DNA from: Candidimonas nitroreducens
GTDB taxonomy: Bacteria; Pseudomonadota; Gammaproteobacteria; Burkholderiales; Burkholderiaceae_B
Assembly (NCBI RefSeq): GCF_002209565.1
Contig: NZ_NJIH01000003.1
Span: 124,001 to 188,000, forward strand
Length of the DNA: 64,000 nt
Reading direction: 5' to 3'
The notes beneath the pieces were generated by a model. That model saw nothing but the letters and a program-made list of their open reading frames with translations, was not told the DNA's origin and did no database searches. Below are positions 27,971-36,107 of this stretch, piece after piece (within the stretch, counting starts at the first letter, position 1; each line of letters starts with the position of its first letter). The translations under genes were made by a program, and so were the position numbers.

Positions 27971-28000
27971 TCAATGGTTCAAACATTGAACTAATTTAGC
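27971..28000 (-). promoter_or_regulatory. Candidate repressor operator, copy 1 (before Rieske oxygenase 1)
   Basis: TCAATG (27971-27976) and CATTGA (27984-27989) form a 19-base inverted repeat with a 7-base spacer. It is followed by CTAATTTAG. The same arms, spacing and AT-rich flank recur at 31881-31910. On the minus strand CTAAATTAG precedes the repeat, a suitable -10 position, so a bound protein would block transcription start. Confidence 0.55.
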
Positions 28001-28087
28001 ACAGACGATCGCAGGCTGTCCAGATGGGTGCCGCCAATCGAGCGCATTTACTGGGGATCCGCCCCGCGGATCAGACACAGCCAGAGG

Positions 28088-28525
28088 TCAATCGAGCTGC
28101 CACTGCAGCAGCGTGTAGGGCACCTGGGCATCGTGGTGATGTTCGTAGCGGCCCGACACATGGGCACCGATGGCAACGGCTTGCATCGGGTCGCCCAATA
28201 GGTTCCCTACGAGCCGGATGCTGCCCGCGTGGGGCAATTCGACCAATACGGCTACGTAGGGGCAGCTTGCCTTCAATGCGGGATGAACGGGATGCCATAT
28301 GCGCTCCCAGCTGTAGATCACGCCTTTGGCGGGCACTTCGACCCAGGGCGGGTCGAACTCGTGGCAGTTGTGGCAAATGCACTCGGGCCCGAATTGCCAG
28401 GTTCCGCAACGGGAGCAACGCTGCACACGCAGCTTTTCTTCGCGCAGGCCGCCCCAGAACTGGGCCGACACGCCATCAGCTTCGGCGACGGGAGCGGGAA
28501 GCCCTTGCGGCAGATAATAGGTCAC
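28088..28525 (-). CDS. DUF35 / ChsH2-like OB-fold protein with zinc ribbon
   Basis: 145 aa. A rubredoxin-like zinc ribbon has C37, C40, C51 and C54 (QRCSRC ... CICHNC), followed by an OB-fold (residues about 65-140, KGVIYSWERIWHPVHPAL). Such proteins pair with thiolase-superfamily enzymes; in steroid side-chain aldolases the DUF35 partner binds acyl-CoA and is needed for activity. The gene lies 15 bases downstream of the thiolase-like gene, so a complex between the two products is likely. Confidence 0.87.
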   Translation of the reverse strand: MTYYLPQGLPAPVAEADGVSAQFWGGLREEKLRVQRCSRCGTWQFGPECICHNCHEFDPPWVEVPAKGVIYSWERIWHPVHPALKASCPYVAVLVELPHAGSIRLVGNLLGDPMQAVAIGAHVSGRYEHHHDAQVPYTLLQWQLD

Positions 28526-28540
28526 GATAATTCCTCCAGC

Positions 28541-29722
28541 TCAAAGAACGGCCTGCGAGCCCAGCAGCAAGTCGCTGGCCGGGGCGACCATGGGCCCGCC
28601 TGTCACCAGGGCCACATCGCCGCTCGCGGCCTGGTTCAACGAGGTTCCACGCACTTGCCGGACGGCTTCCAGCACCAATTCGAAGCCGTGCATATAGCAC
28701 TCCGCGAGATTCCCTCCGCTCGTGTTCAAGGGCAAGCGCCCCGTCGACGCGCGAAGGTTCTCCAATGTAAGGAATTCATTTGCCTCGCCCGGCGGGAAAA
28801 AGCCATGTTCGGCCAGGGCCATGACCACTCCACCCGTGAAGTTCTCGTAGCTTTGGACGGAGCCTACGTCCGATGGCGAGAGCTTGGCCATGCGATAAAG
28901 ATCTTCCGCGACAGTCGTGAAATCGGCCGAGGCATATACCGGAGAGTTATGGGCATGGGCGCCAAACCGGGCGCTGGCGCCAGAGGCGGCGCCCAAGAGA
29001 TACACCGGCCTTTGCTTCAGGTCTTCGGCCTGCTCGGCATCCATCAGAATCAATGCCGCGGCGCCGTCGTTTTCCATGCAGCAGTCAAAAAGATGGAATG
29101 GCTCGACGATCCAGCGCGATTCGTCGTAGCGCTGCTCGCTTAGCGGCTTGCCGTACATCACGGCGCGCGGATTGCTCTGCGCGTGATGATAAGAAGCCAG
29201 CGCGATCGCACGCAGGGCTTCCTGGCGGATACCGTGCTCATGCATGTAGCGCATTACGCGCATGGCAAAGCGCTGCGGCGGGGAGATCACGCCGTAGGGC
29301 ACCAGGTAAGACTTTTCACCCGAGATCGTTCCGGAGTCCGCATTCTGGCCGTAGCGGCCATACTGCCCTTGTGCGAGCGATCGGAACACCACGACGCAAT
29401 CCGCCTGGCCTGTCGCAATGGCGGCCGCGCCATTGGCCACCGCGGCACAACAGCCTCCGCCGCCGCCGCCCCACTGCATGACGGAAGTTCTCAAGCGCGC
29501 CAGCCCAAGCGCGCTCGCCAGCCGCACCGCATCGCTACGCTCATCGCCATATGAAGCAAAGCCGTCGATCTGCTTTGCACTGATGCCGGCATCGTCGCAC
29601 GCCGCGAGAATGGCTCGCAAAGCGAGCTTGAACTCCGGATCGGGAGATTGGCCGTGTTTGTAATAAGTGGTCTCGCCAATTCCGACGACGGCCACCCGCC
29701 CACGCAAAGTACGCTCGCTCAT
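28541..29722 (-). CDS. Thiolase-superfamily protein of the lipid-transfer / SCP-x type
   Basis: 393 aa from the ATG at 29722, which overlaps the racemase stop (ATGA). The fold markers are GGGGGGCCAAVANGAAAI (C91/C92 where thiolases have the acyl-binding cysteine) and the C-terminal NTSGGNLAECYMHG. The usual GHPxG histidine motif is replaced by CYMHG. Tyrosines at 292 and 343 fall at positions corresponding by eye to the catalytic tyrosines of the retro-aldolase Ltp2. With its DUF35 neighbour it may cleave or form a C-C bond in a beta-hydroxyacyl-CoA; a classical thiolase is the alternative. Confidence 0.82.
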   Translation of the reverse strand: MSERTLRGRVAVVGIGETTYYKHGQSPDPEFKLALRAILAACDDAGISAKQIDGFASYGDERSDAVRLASALGLARLRTSVMQWGGGGGGCCAAVANGAAAIATGQADCVVVFRSLAQGQYGRYGQNADSGTISGEKSYLVPYGVISPPQRFAMRVMRYMHEHGIRQEALRAIALASYHHAQSNPRAVMYGKPLSEQRYDESRWIVEPFHLFDCCMENDGAAALILMDAEQAEDLKQRPVYLLGAASGASARFGAHAHNSPVYASADFTTVAEDLYRMAKLSPSDVGSVQSYENFTGGVVMALAEHGFFPPGEANEFLTLENLRASTGRLPLNTSGGNLAECYMHGFELVLEAVRQVRGTSLNQAASGDVALVTGGPMVAPASDLLLGSQAVL

Positions 29723-30867
29723 GGATTCGGTTCTCTCCTGACATTGTCGGCCCGGCATGCTTCGCGGCTTTGCCAGCGCCGCAATACGCTTTCTGGAGCA
29801 ACGGGCCCGATCGAGGGCGGCGAGGCCGACGGCACCGGCGCATGCGAAAAGCGGGGCGCCGGGGCGGGCTGCACCGCTCCGTCCAGACTCACGAAGCTGC
29901 CTCGGAAAACGTTGTGCGGGTGCTGCATCGCTTCGCTCAGGGTAAGCACAGGGGTAACGCAGGCATCCGACCCCGCAAACAGCGCCTCGCATTCGGCCCT
30001 GGTTCGCGAACCGATTGCGGCACCGATCGCGGCACGCAATTGCGGCCAGCGCGCCACGTCGTGTTGTGCGTCCTGCCACACTTGATCCAGGCCGAGCCGC
30101 TCGACGAAAAGCGCATAAAATTTCGGCTCGATAGCGCCGACGGCCACATGACGGCCGTCGGAGGTGGGATAGACGCCGTACCAGGGCGCCCCGCCGTCGA
30201 GCATGTTGCTCTCTCGATGCTCGGAAAACCGCCCGCGCTGCTGCTCGCCGATGAACAGCGCCATCAATTGAATCACGCCGTCAGCGATTGCCGCGTCCAC
30301 GACTTGGCCCACCCCCGAAGCGCGTGCTTCGTAAACCGCCGCCAGGATGCCAAGCGCCAGGTGCAGGCTTCCGCCGGCATAATCGCCCAGCAGGTTCAGC
30401 GGCACGACAGGCCGCTCTGGCGTCCCGATGGCCGCCAGAGCACCCGTCAGGGCAAGATAATTGATGTCGTGCCCGGCCGTACTGGCCAATACCCCTTCTT
30501 GCCCCCAACCCGTCATGCGCCCATATACGAGCGCCGGATTGAGAGGCATCACCACGTCGGGGCCCAGCCCCAGCCGCTCCATGACGCCTGGGCGAAACCC
30601 CTCCACCAGGACGTCGGCCCGGGCTATCAGCGTCAAGATATTTTCACGATCCGCCGCGGACTTCAGATCGGCGTGAATCACCTCGCGCCCACGATTGACG
30701 ATCCGCAACGGATCGCCGATGTGCGTGCCCGGCCGATCCACCGACACGACATCCGCCCCCATGTCGGCCAGCAACATGCAGGCGAACGGTGCCGGCCCCA
30801 GCCCCGCAAACTCAATCACGCGCAAGCCCGACAGGGGCCCCCGGCGTGTACCAGTTTCCTGGCGCAT
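29719..30867 (-). CDS. Alpha-methylacyl-CoA racemase-like protein (CaiB/BaiF superfamily)
   Basis: 382 aa from the ATG at 30867, which shares bases with the TGA of the upstream Bug gene. The racemase residues are visible: H133-D134 in AGHDINYLALTG and D162 in NLLGDYAGGSLHLALG. This pattern is that of MCR/AMACR enzymes, which invert the alpha-carbon of 2-methylacyl-CoAs, and differs from the CoA transferase at 25305. The substrate is probably a branched acyl-CoA. The stop overlaps the start of the thiolase-like gene, so the three genes are tightly coupled. Confidence 0.85.
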   Translation of the reverse strand: MRQETGTRRGPLSGLRVIEFAGLGPAPFACMLLADMGADVVSVDRPGTHIGDPLRIVNRGREVIHADLKSAADRENILTLIARADVLVEGFRPGVMERLGLGPDVVMPLNPALVYGRMTGWGQEGVLASTAGHDINYLALTGALAAIGTPERPVVPLNLLGDYAGGSLHLALGILAAVYEARASGVGQVVDAAIADGVIQLMALFIGEQQRGRFSEHRESNMLDGGAPWYGVYPTSDGRHVAVGAIEPKFYALFVERLGLDQVWQDAQHDVARWPQLRAAIGAAIGSRTRAECEALFAGSDACVTPVLTLSEAMQHPHNVFRGSFVSLDGAVQPAPAPRFSHAPVPSASPPSIGPVAPESVLRRWQSREACRADNVRREPNP

Positions 30868-31847
30868 CAGTCGAGATGAATATTGGAATGTTTGGCCACT
30901 GCGCCCCACTGCTTCATGTCGTCGCGGATCATCTGTGCGAGCTCCTGCGGCGAACTGCTGTGGGCCTCGACCTGCCGCGCAGTGAACATCTTCTCGACCT
31001 CCGGGCGCCCCACCGCATACACCACGGCCTCATGCAGCTTTTCGGCAACCGCGTCCGGAACGCCTCTGGGCGCCAGCACGCCAAACCACGCCACGCTGTG
31101 AAAGCCCGGAACCTGCTCGGCAATGGCGGGCAGCTTGGGGAATATTTTTGTGCGCGCGGGCGACGTCACGGCCAGATAGCGCACCTTGCCCGCCTGAGCC
31201 ATCGCCATTCCGTCCAGGCCGGTTATGAAGGCCGCCTGCAGCTGGCCGCTCGCAAGCGCAATCATCAAGGGCGCCCCGCCGTTGAAAGGGATATGCAGCA
31301 GATCGAGGCCGGCCATGCTGTTGAAATACTCACCCGTGAGATGAGACAGTGAACCGTTGCCGACCGACCCGAAATTCCAGGACGATCCCGATTTCTTGGC
31401 CAGAGCCAGGAAGTCCTTCAAACTCTTGGCGGGGTTGTTTGCGGTGACGGCCAAAATCAGGGGTGTAACGGCCACGACCGAAATGGGCCGCAAATCCTTC
31501 ACGGGATCATAGGGCGTCTTGCGCAACAAGGGCAGGATGGCATTGGGCCCGGAATTGCCGAAGACCAGGGTGTATCCATCGGGCGCGGATCTGACCACGG
31601 ATTCCGTTCCGATGGCACCGCCGGCCCCTACCTTGTTTTCTACGATGACCGGCTGCTTGAGAAACTTCTCCATGGGCTGCTGGATCGCCCGCGCCAGTTG
31701 ATCCGTGCTGCCGCCGGCCGCATAAGGCACCACTATGCGTATAGGCTTGGACGGAAAAGTGTCTTGCGCCGAGGCACAGGATGCAGCCAGCGCACTCAGG
31801 CAAGCAAGCAGGCTCGCGGCCAGGGTCGCGCAACGTGTATAGAGCAT
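30867..31847 (-). CDS. Bug/TctC-family periplasmic solute receptor
   Basis: 326 aa with a signal peptide (1-27, ASAQDTFPSKP; a cysteine at 24 leaves a lipoprotein possible). Family blocks PIRIVVPYAAGGSTDQLAR and VIVENKVGAGGAIGTE are intact. It is the first gene of the Bug-racemase-thiolase-DUF35 block and carries the second copy of the shared operator 34 bases upstream. It probably captures the substrate of the pathway; no TctAB partner is present. Confidence 0.9.
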   Translation of the reverse strand: MLYTRCATLAASLLACLSALAASCASAQDTFPSKPIRIVVPYAAGGSTDQLARAIQQPMEKFLKQPVIVENKVGAGGAIGTESVVRSAPDGYTLVFGNSGPNAILPLLRKTPYDPVKDLRPISVVAVTPLILAVTANNPAKSLKDFLALAKKSGSSWNFGSVGNGSLSHLTGEYFNSMAGLDLLHIPFNGGAPLMIALASGQLQAAFITGLDGMAMAQAGKVRYLAVTSPARTKIFPKLPAIAEQVPGFHSVAWFGVLAPRGVPDAVAEKLHEAVVYAVGRPEVEKMFTARQVEAHSSSPQELAQMIRDDMKQWGAVAKHSNIHLD

Positions 31848-31880
31848 TCTTATCTCCGGTGTATTGATATAATGAGGGAT

Positions 31881-31916
31881 TCAATGGTAGATCCATTGAC
31901 CTATTTTAGTCAATGG
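31881..31916 (-). promoter_or_regulatory. Candidate repressor operator, copy 2 (before the Bug-racemase-thiolase block)
   Basis: TCAATG (31881-31886) and CATTGA (31894-31899) form the same 19-base inverted repeat as copy 1, here with arms extended to TCAATGG/CCATTGA. It is followed by CTATTTTAG and a third TCAATGG half-site (31910-31916). On the minus strand TAAAAT stands at a plausible -10 position next to it. Confidence 0.55.
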
Positions 31917-32061
31917 CCATGATGCGCCCATGGAATGCCGGCGGCCTTCCGCCCGGTAGCAGCTTGCATATCCGGGCGGCGCGGACACGGCATGGGCCCA
32001 ATCGCGGGGCGCGGCGCGAGCCGGGGTACTTCGGTACGGAAATCGTCGGGCAGCCTCGGCG

Positions 32062-32820
32062 CTATCGCATGTACAGGCCGCCGTTCACGTCGATCGTGGC
32101 CCCGACGATATAGCCAGCGCGGTCGGAAGCGAGCAACGATACGGCCGCCGCAATTTCAGAGGTGTCCGCGATCCGGCCGACGGGAACCTGGCGCTTGATG
32201 TCTTCAAGCATGTTTTTCAGCCGCTCTTTGGCGCTGGCGACCGGGCCCGGCGAGACGGCATTGACCGTGACCCCGGTACCGGCCAGCTGGCGGGCGAAAT
32301 AGCGCGTGAGGGTAGTGGCTCCACCCTTGGCCGCCGAGTAGTGCGGCGACGCAACCGTGCCGCCGTTGTGGGAGGCCAGGGAAGTGATATTGATGATGCG
32401 CCCGTACCCTTTTGCTTTCATGTGGGCGGAGAAAACCTGGCAGCTGAAGAAGACGCTGCGCAGATTGATGGCGATGATCTCGTCGAACTCGTCCGGAGTG
32501 ATTTGATCGGTCGGGGTTCGCTTGGCGTACCCGGCATTGTTCACGACTATGTCCAGCGTAGGCCATAGGCGAATAACGCGCTCCAAGGCCGATTCAAAAT
32601 CTTCTTTTTTGCGCACATCGAGCGCAAAGCCCATGGCCGAATCGCCGCTCGCATCCAGGCTTGCGGCGACGGCTTGGGCTCCGTGCCCGTCGACATCAGT
32701 GACGGCGACCTTGGCGCCATTTTGATGCAGCTCATGCGCAATAGCCTCGCCGATGCCACGGGCGGCACCGGTAACCAAAGCGACCCTGCCGGATAGAGAA
32801 CTGCCGAGAGGTGCAGACAT
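32062..32820 (-). CDS. Short-chain dehydrogenase/reductase (SDR)
   Basis: 252 aa, classical SDR. NAD(P)-binding motif VTGAARGIGEAIAHEL (residues about 15-30), NNAG near 95, and the catalytic Y-x3-K in SPHYSAAKGG with a serine upstream. The likely role is oxidation of a hydroxyl, possibly a cis-diol or hydroxyacyl-CoA produced by the neighbouring oxygenase. It lies 91 bases after Rieske oxygenase 2 on the same strand. Confidence 0.87.
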   Translation of the reverse strand: MSAPLGSSLSGRVALVTGAARGIGEAIAHELHQNGAKVAVTDVDGHGAQAVAASLDASGDSAMGFALDVRKKEDFESALERVIRLWPTLDIVVNNAGYAKRTPTDQITPDEFDEIIAINLRSVFFSCQVFSAHMKAKGYGRIINITSLASHNGGTVASPHYSAAKGGATTLTRYFARQLAGTGVTVNAVSPGPVASAKERLKNMLEDIKRQVPVGRIADTSEIAAAVSLLASDRAGYIVGATIDVNGGLYMR

Positions 32821-32911
32821 TGTGTTATTCCTGCTCAGAATTGAAGACTAGAAAATGATCTCTGGCCATGTGCCCTCCAACCGGCAGGGCAGGCCATAGA
32901 CGACCCGGTAT

Positions 32912-34222
32912 TTAGATTCGAGGCCGGGTATCCGGCTGCCAGCGCGTGGCTCTTTGCAATTCCGCCTGGTAGGCGTCGGCCAGAGGTGTTTGCGGATCGT
33001 CCACCCAGAACGAGCCGGAGCGGGCGCCGAAATAGGTGCCGGGCGCACACGGCACTGCGGCCTGGCTCCCCCTGAATTTATCCAGCGCCTGCGCCAGCTG
33101 CCGGCGCACGATTGCAATCATCTGATCCGTGGGCGCCAGGTGTTCGAAAGAATGGTCGGTAATCGGCCCCATGCTTTCGGTGATCGACTGATCCTGCATC
33201 GACGGGTTGTCGATGCCCGTGTAGTGGATCATGTCGCGTTGCGCCTGGCGATCCATTCCCCAGTCATTGGGCTCGCCATCGATCGGCAGCCAACGATCGA
33301 ACCAGCCCGTGCCATTGGGCTTGCGCCGGATCTTCTGGTACATGGGCTCTCCATTCTTCAGCTTGGTCGTGAAGAATGGATTGCCCTCATCGACGCCGCC
33401 GGTGATGTCGAAAAGCATGACGTGGGTGTCGTCCATGGGCACCCAGGCCCGGGCGATGGCACGCGAGGCGAACAGAATGTTCGGCGTCATGGTCCAGAAC
33501 GGGAACAGGAAATGCGCGACGCGCCAGGACATGCGCCCATCTTCGGATTCACGGTAGGCGCCATACATGGCGCCCCAATCCGAGGTGCGCACCTTGTATT
33601 CCGGCGAACGGTTATGGACGGTCGGACGCAGAGGAGAATCCTCGGGCAGATCTTCCGGCGTCAATGCGCCGACATGAAGAAAGCCCACGTGGCTGGTGTC
33701 GATGTCGCCCTCCAGGGCCTGCAGCCAATTGCATTGGCGCTGCAAACACCAAACTTTGCTGTTTGCAATCAGATTGGCTTCTATGTGCGGCAATTCCGGC
33801 GGGCTATCCTGGTCTTCGCCCATGTACACCCAGATCAGGCCATTGCGTTCAGCCGCCCTATAGGCCTTTGCGTGCACTTTGGCCTTGAAATCCTGGCGCT
33901 CGGGCACATTGGGCATGTCCAGGCAATTGCCATCGACGTCGAACTTCCACCCGTGGTAGACGCAGCGAATGCCGTTTTCCTCGTTGCGCCCCATGAAGAG
34001 CGAGGCACACCGATGCGGGCAGCGGTGGTCGAGAATCCCGACGCGGCCTGCGCTGTCGCGAAAAGCGATGAGCTTTTCTCCCAGAATCATGAGCCTGACG
34101 GGAGCGCCATCGGCCTGCACTTCGCCGGACAATGCGGCCGGCAGCCAATAGCGGCGCATGAAATTACCCATGGGCGTTCCGGGCCCAACCCGAAGCAGCT
34201 CGTTAATGGAGGTTGCACTCAT
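32912..34222 (-). CDS. Rieske non-heme iron oxygenase, phthalate 4,5-dioxygenase type (copy 2)
   Basis: 436 aa. Rieske ligands are C68, H70 (CPHR) and C87, H90 (CVYHGW). The catalytic domain has EGDIDTSHVGFLH with D175, H178 and H183. It is a diverged paralogue of copy 1 at 26644 with the same domain order and nearly the same length, so two hydroxylation steps or two substrates are likely. It heads a short unit with the SDR. Electrons would come from the reductase at 22148. Confidence 0.9.
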   Translation of the reverse strand: MSATSINELLRVGPGTPMGNFMRRYWLPAALSGEVQADGAPVRLMILGEKLIAFRDSAGRVGILDHRCPHRCASLFMGRNEENGIRCVYHGWKFDVDGNCLDMPNVPERQDFKAKVHAKAYRAAERNGLIWVYMGEDQDSPPELPHIEANLIANSKVWCLQRQCNWLQALEGDIDTSHVGFLHVGALTPEDLPEDSPLRPTVHNRSPEYKVRTSDWGAMYGAYRESEDGRMSWRVAHFLFPFWTMTPNILFASRAIARAWVPMDDTHVMLFDITGGVDEGNPFFTTKLKNGEPMYQKIRRKPNGTGWFDRWLPIDGEPNDWGMDRQAQRDMIHYTGIDNPSMQDQSITESMGPITDHSFEHLAPTDQMIAIVRRQLAQALDKFRGSQAAVPCAPGTYFGARSGSFWVDDPQTPLADAYQAELQRATRWQPDTRPRI

Positions 34223-34632
34223 GAATCGACATTCCCTTGTAAACGTTCGCCGGGTGCGGCGTTCGAGAAAGTATAGGAACGAGTCGGGATGCAGCCTATT
34301 GAAATGGCGGCAGGGGTATTGGAAAAATAGAACTTAGATTCCGAGGCGGGCGGCTCGCTTACGCGGCTGCGTCATGAGCTGGCGGCAGCCTTGATATCGG
34401 CCCCGCGTGAAGCAGGCAGCGATCGGCCGGAACCGGCGCAGAGCCTGCTTATCGAAGGATTGCGGGGCGTGTCCGCCAGGCCGCCCGGCGTGGTGGAATC
34501 CCCCCCTTGGCGGAACGGCACAGGGCGCGAGCCTTACTTCCGGTTTTTGAATACAGTGGCGCCCTTTCGAATCCGCTGCCGGATCGGCCGGGCATGCGGC
34601 CGACGCGGCACGCCGAAGCCCGCAATGGCGCC
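34223..34632. other. 410-base spacer between Rieske oxygenase 2 and livF
   Basis: The part next to the oxygenase (34223-34330) is less GC-rich and should contain its promoter; a -10-like TATACT on the minus strand (34270-34275) is the best candidate but lacks a good -35. The remaining 300 bases are GC-rich with scattered short inverted repeats. An open minus-strand frame here shows no recognisable protein. The livF transcript probably ends in this region. Confidence 0.4.
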
Positions 34633-35328
34633 CTACACTCCCAGATAGCGGTCGACCAGCTCGGGCTGCGCCAGCAGTTCCTGCGAGCTGCCGTGCCACA
34701 TCACCCGGCCCTTCTCGATCATGTAATGCCGGTCGACCAGGTGCTGCATCTCTTTCAAATTCTTGTCGATCAGCAAGATGGTCTGGCCCTCGTCCTTGAG
34801 CTGATTCAGGCAGGCCCAGATCTCGTGGCGAATCACCGGCGCCAGGCCCTCGGTGGCCTCGTCCAGGATCAGCAGGCGCGGATTGGTCAACAGCGCCCGC
34901 CCTATGGCCAGCATCTGCTGTTCGCCCCCCGACAGCGTGCGCGCCGATTGCGCGCGCCGCTCGCGCAGGCGCGGAAACAGCCCGAACACGCGCTCCAGGT
35001 TCCACAGCCCCTTGCGCTCGTTGCGCGAGGTAGCCACCAGGTTTTCCAGCACCGACAGCGAGCCGAAAATGCGCCGCCCTTCGGGCACCAGGCCCAGACC
35101 CAGGCGCGCGATGCGATGCGGACGCAGGCCGCCGATCTCCTGGCCGTCGAAGCGCAGCGAGCCGCCCTGCACCGGCAGCATGCCCATCAGCGTCTTGACC
35201 GTGGTGGTCTTGCCCATGCCGTTGCGGCCCAGCAGCGACACCACGCTGTGCGCGCCGATTTCCAGATCCAGGCCGAACAGCACCTTGCTGTTGCCGTAGC
35301 CCGATTCCAGGCGTTCCGCTTGCAGCAT
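34633..35328 (-). CDS. livF: Branched-chain-type ABC transporter ATP-binding protein (LivF-like)
   Basis: 231 aa from the ATG at 35328. Walker A GRNGMGKTT, signature LSGGEQQML and Walker B RLLILDEATEGLAP are present. LivF-type subunits energise the HAAT importer family, which includes amino-acid and aromatic-acid systems. The start overlaps the livG stop by one base. The upstream in-frame ATGs lie inside livG and are rejected. Confidence 0.93.
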   Translation of the reverse strand: MLQAERLESGYGNSKVLFGLDLEIGAHSVVSLLGRNGMGKTTTVKTLMGMLPVQGGSLRFDGQEIGGLRPHRIARLGLGLVPEGRRIFGSLSVLENLVATSRNERKGLWNLERVFGLFPRLRERRAQSARTLSGGEQQMLAIGRALLTNPRLLILDEATEGLAPVIRHEIWACLNQLKDEGQTILLIDKNLKEMQHLVDRHYMIEKGRVMWHGSSQELLAQPELVDRYLGV

Positions 35329-36107
35329 CACTCTCTCCCCAGATAGGCGTCGCGCACCTCTTCGTGTTCGCGCACCTGCGCCGGCGTGCCGGTGAAAATG
35401 GGTTTGCCGTAGACCAGCACCGTTACGCGGTCGGCCAGGGCGAACACGATGTCCATGTCGTGCTCGACCAGCAGCATGGCATAGCGCCCCTTCAGATCCA
35501 TGAGTATGTCCTTCATGCGCAAGGACTCTTCCGCCCCCAGGCCGGCCATGGGCTCGTCCAGCAGCAGCACCGAGGCGTTCAGCGACAGCGCGATCGCCAG
35601 TTCCAGCTGGCGCTTCTCGCCGTGAGCCAGATCCGAGACCCGCACCGCGGCGCGATCCTGCAGGCCGACACGGGCCAGCGCCGCACGCGCGGGCTCGCGC
35701 AGCTGCGGGTCGCGGCGGGCACTGCGCCAAAGGTTGTAGCGCTGCGGCGCGTGCGCCTGCACCGCCATGGCGACGTTGTCTTCGACCGTGAATTCGGGGT
35801 ATAGCTGGCTGATCTGGAAAGAGCGCGCCAGCCCCGCGGCGGCGCGCTTGAAAGCGGGCAGGCGCGTGATGTCATGGCCATCGAGCAGCACCTGCCCCGA
35901 GTCGGGCAGAATTTCGCCGCTGAGCTGCGAAATCAATGTGGTCTTGCCCGCGCCGTTGGGCCCGATCAGCGCGTGCAGCTCGCCCGGCAGGATGCTCAGG
36001 CTGGCGCCCTGCGTAGCTTTTAGCGCGCCGAACGACTTGCACAGGTCGCGGATCTCGAGCTTGGGGGCCGGCTGCGCGGCCTTGGCCGCCCGCGTAGAGT
36101 CAGTCAT
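35328..36107 (-). CDS. livG: Branched-chain-type ABC transporter ATP-binding protein (LivG-like)
   Basis: 259 aa with Walker A GPNGAGKTT, the signature region around LAHGEKRQLEL and Walker B VLLLDEPMAGLG. The N-terminal extension is typical of LivG. It overlaps livM by 8 bases, so the importer genes form one operon livK-livH-livM-livG-livF. Confidence 0.93.
   Translation of the reverse strand: MTDSTRAAKAAQPAPKLEIRDLCKSFGALKATQGASLSILPGELHALIGPNGAGKTTLISQLSGEILPDSGQVLLDGHDITRLPAFKRAAAGLARSFQISQLYPEFTVEDNVAMAVQAHAPQRYNLWRSARRDPQLREPARAALARVGLQDRAAVRVSDLAHGEKRQLELAIALSLNASVLLLDEPMAGLGAEESLRMKDILMDLKGRYAMLLVEHDMDIVFALADRVTVLVYGKPIFTGTPAQVREHEEVRDAYLGRE

Noticed and set aside
34334-34632. Minus-strand frame in the spacer between Rieske oxygenase 2 and livF
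   Set aside because: It is continuous with a shadow frame inside livF and has low-complexity Arg/Ala composition; no family is recognisable.
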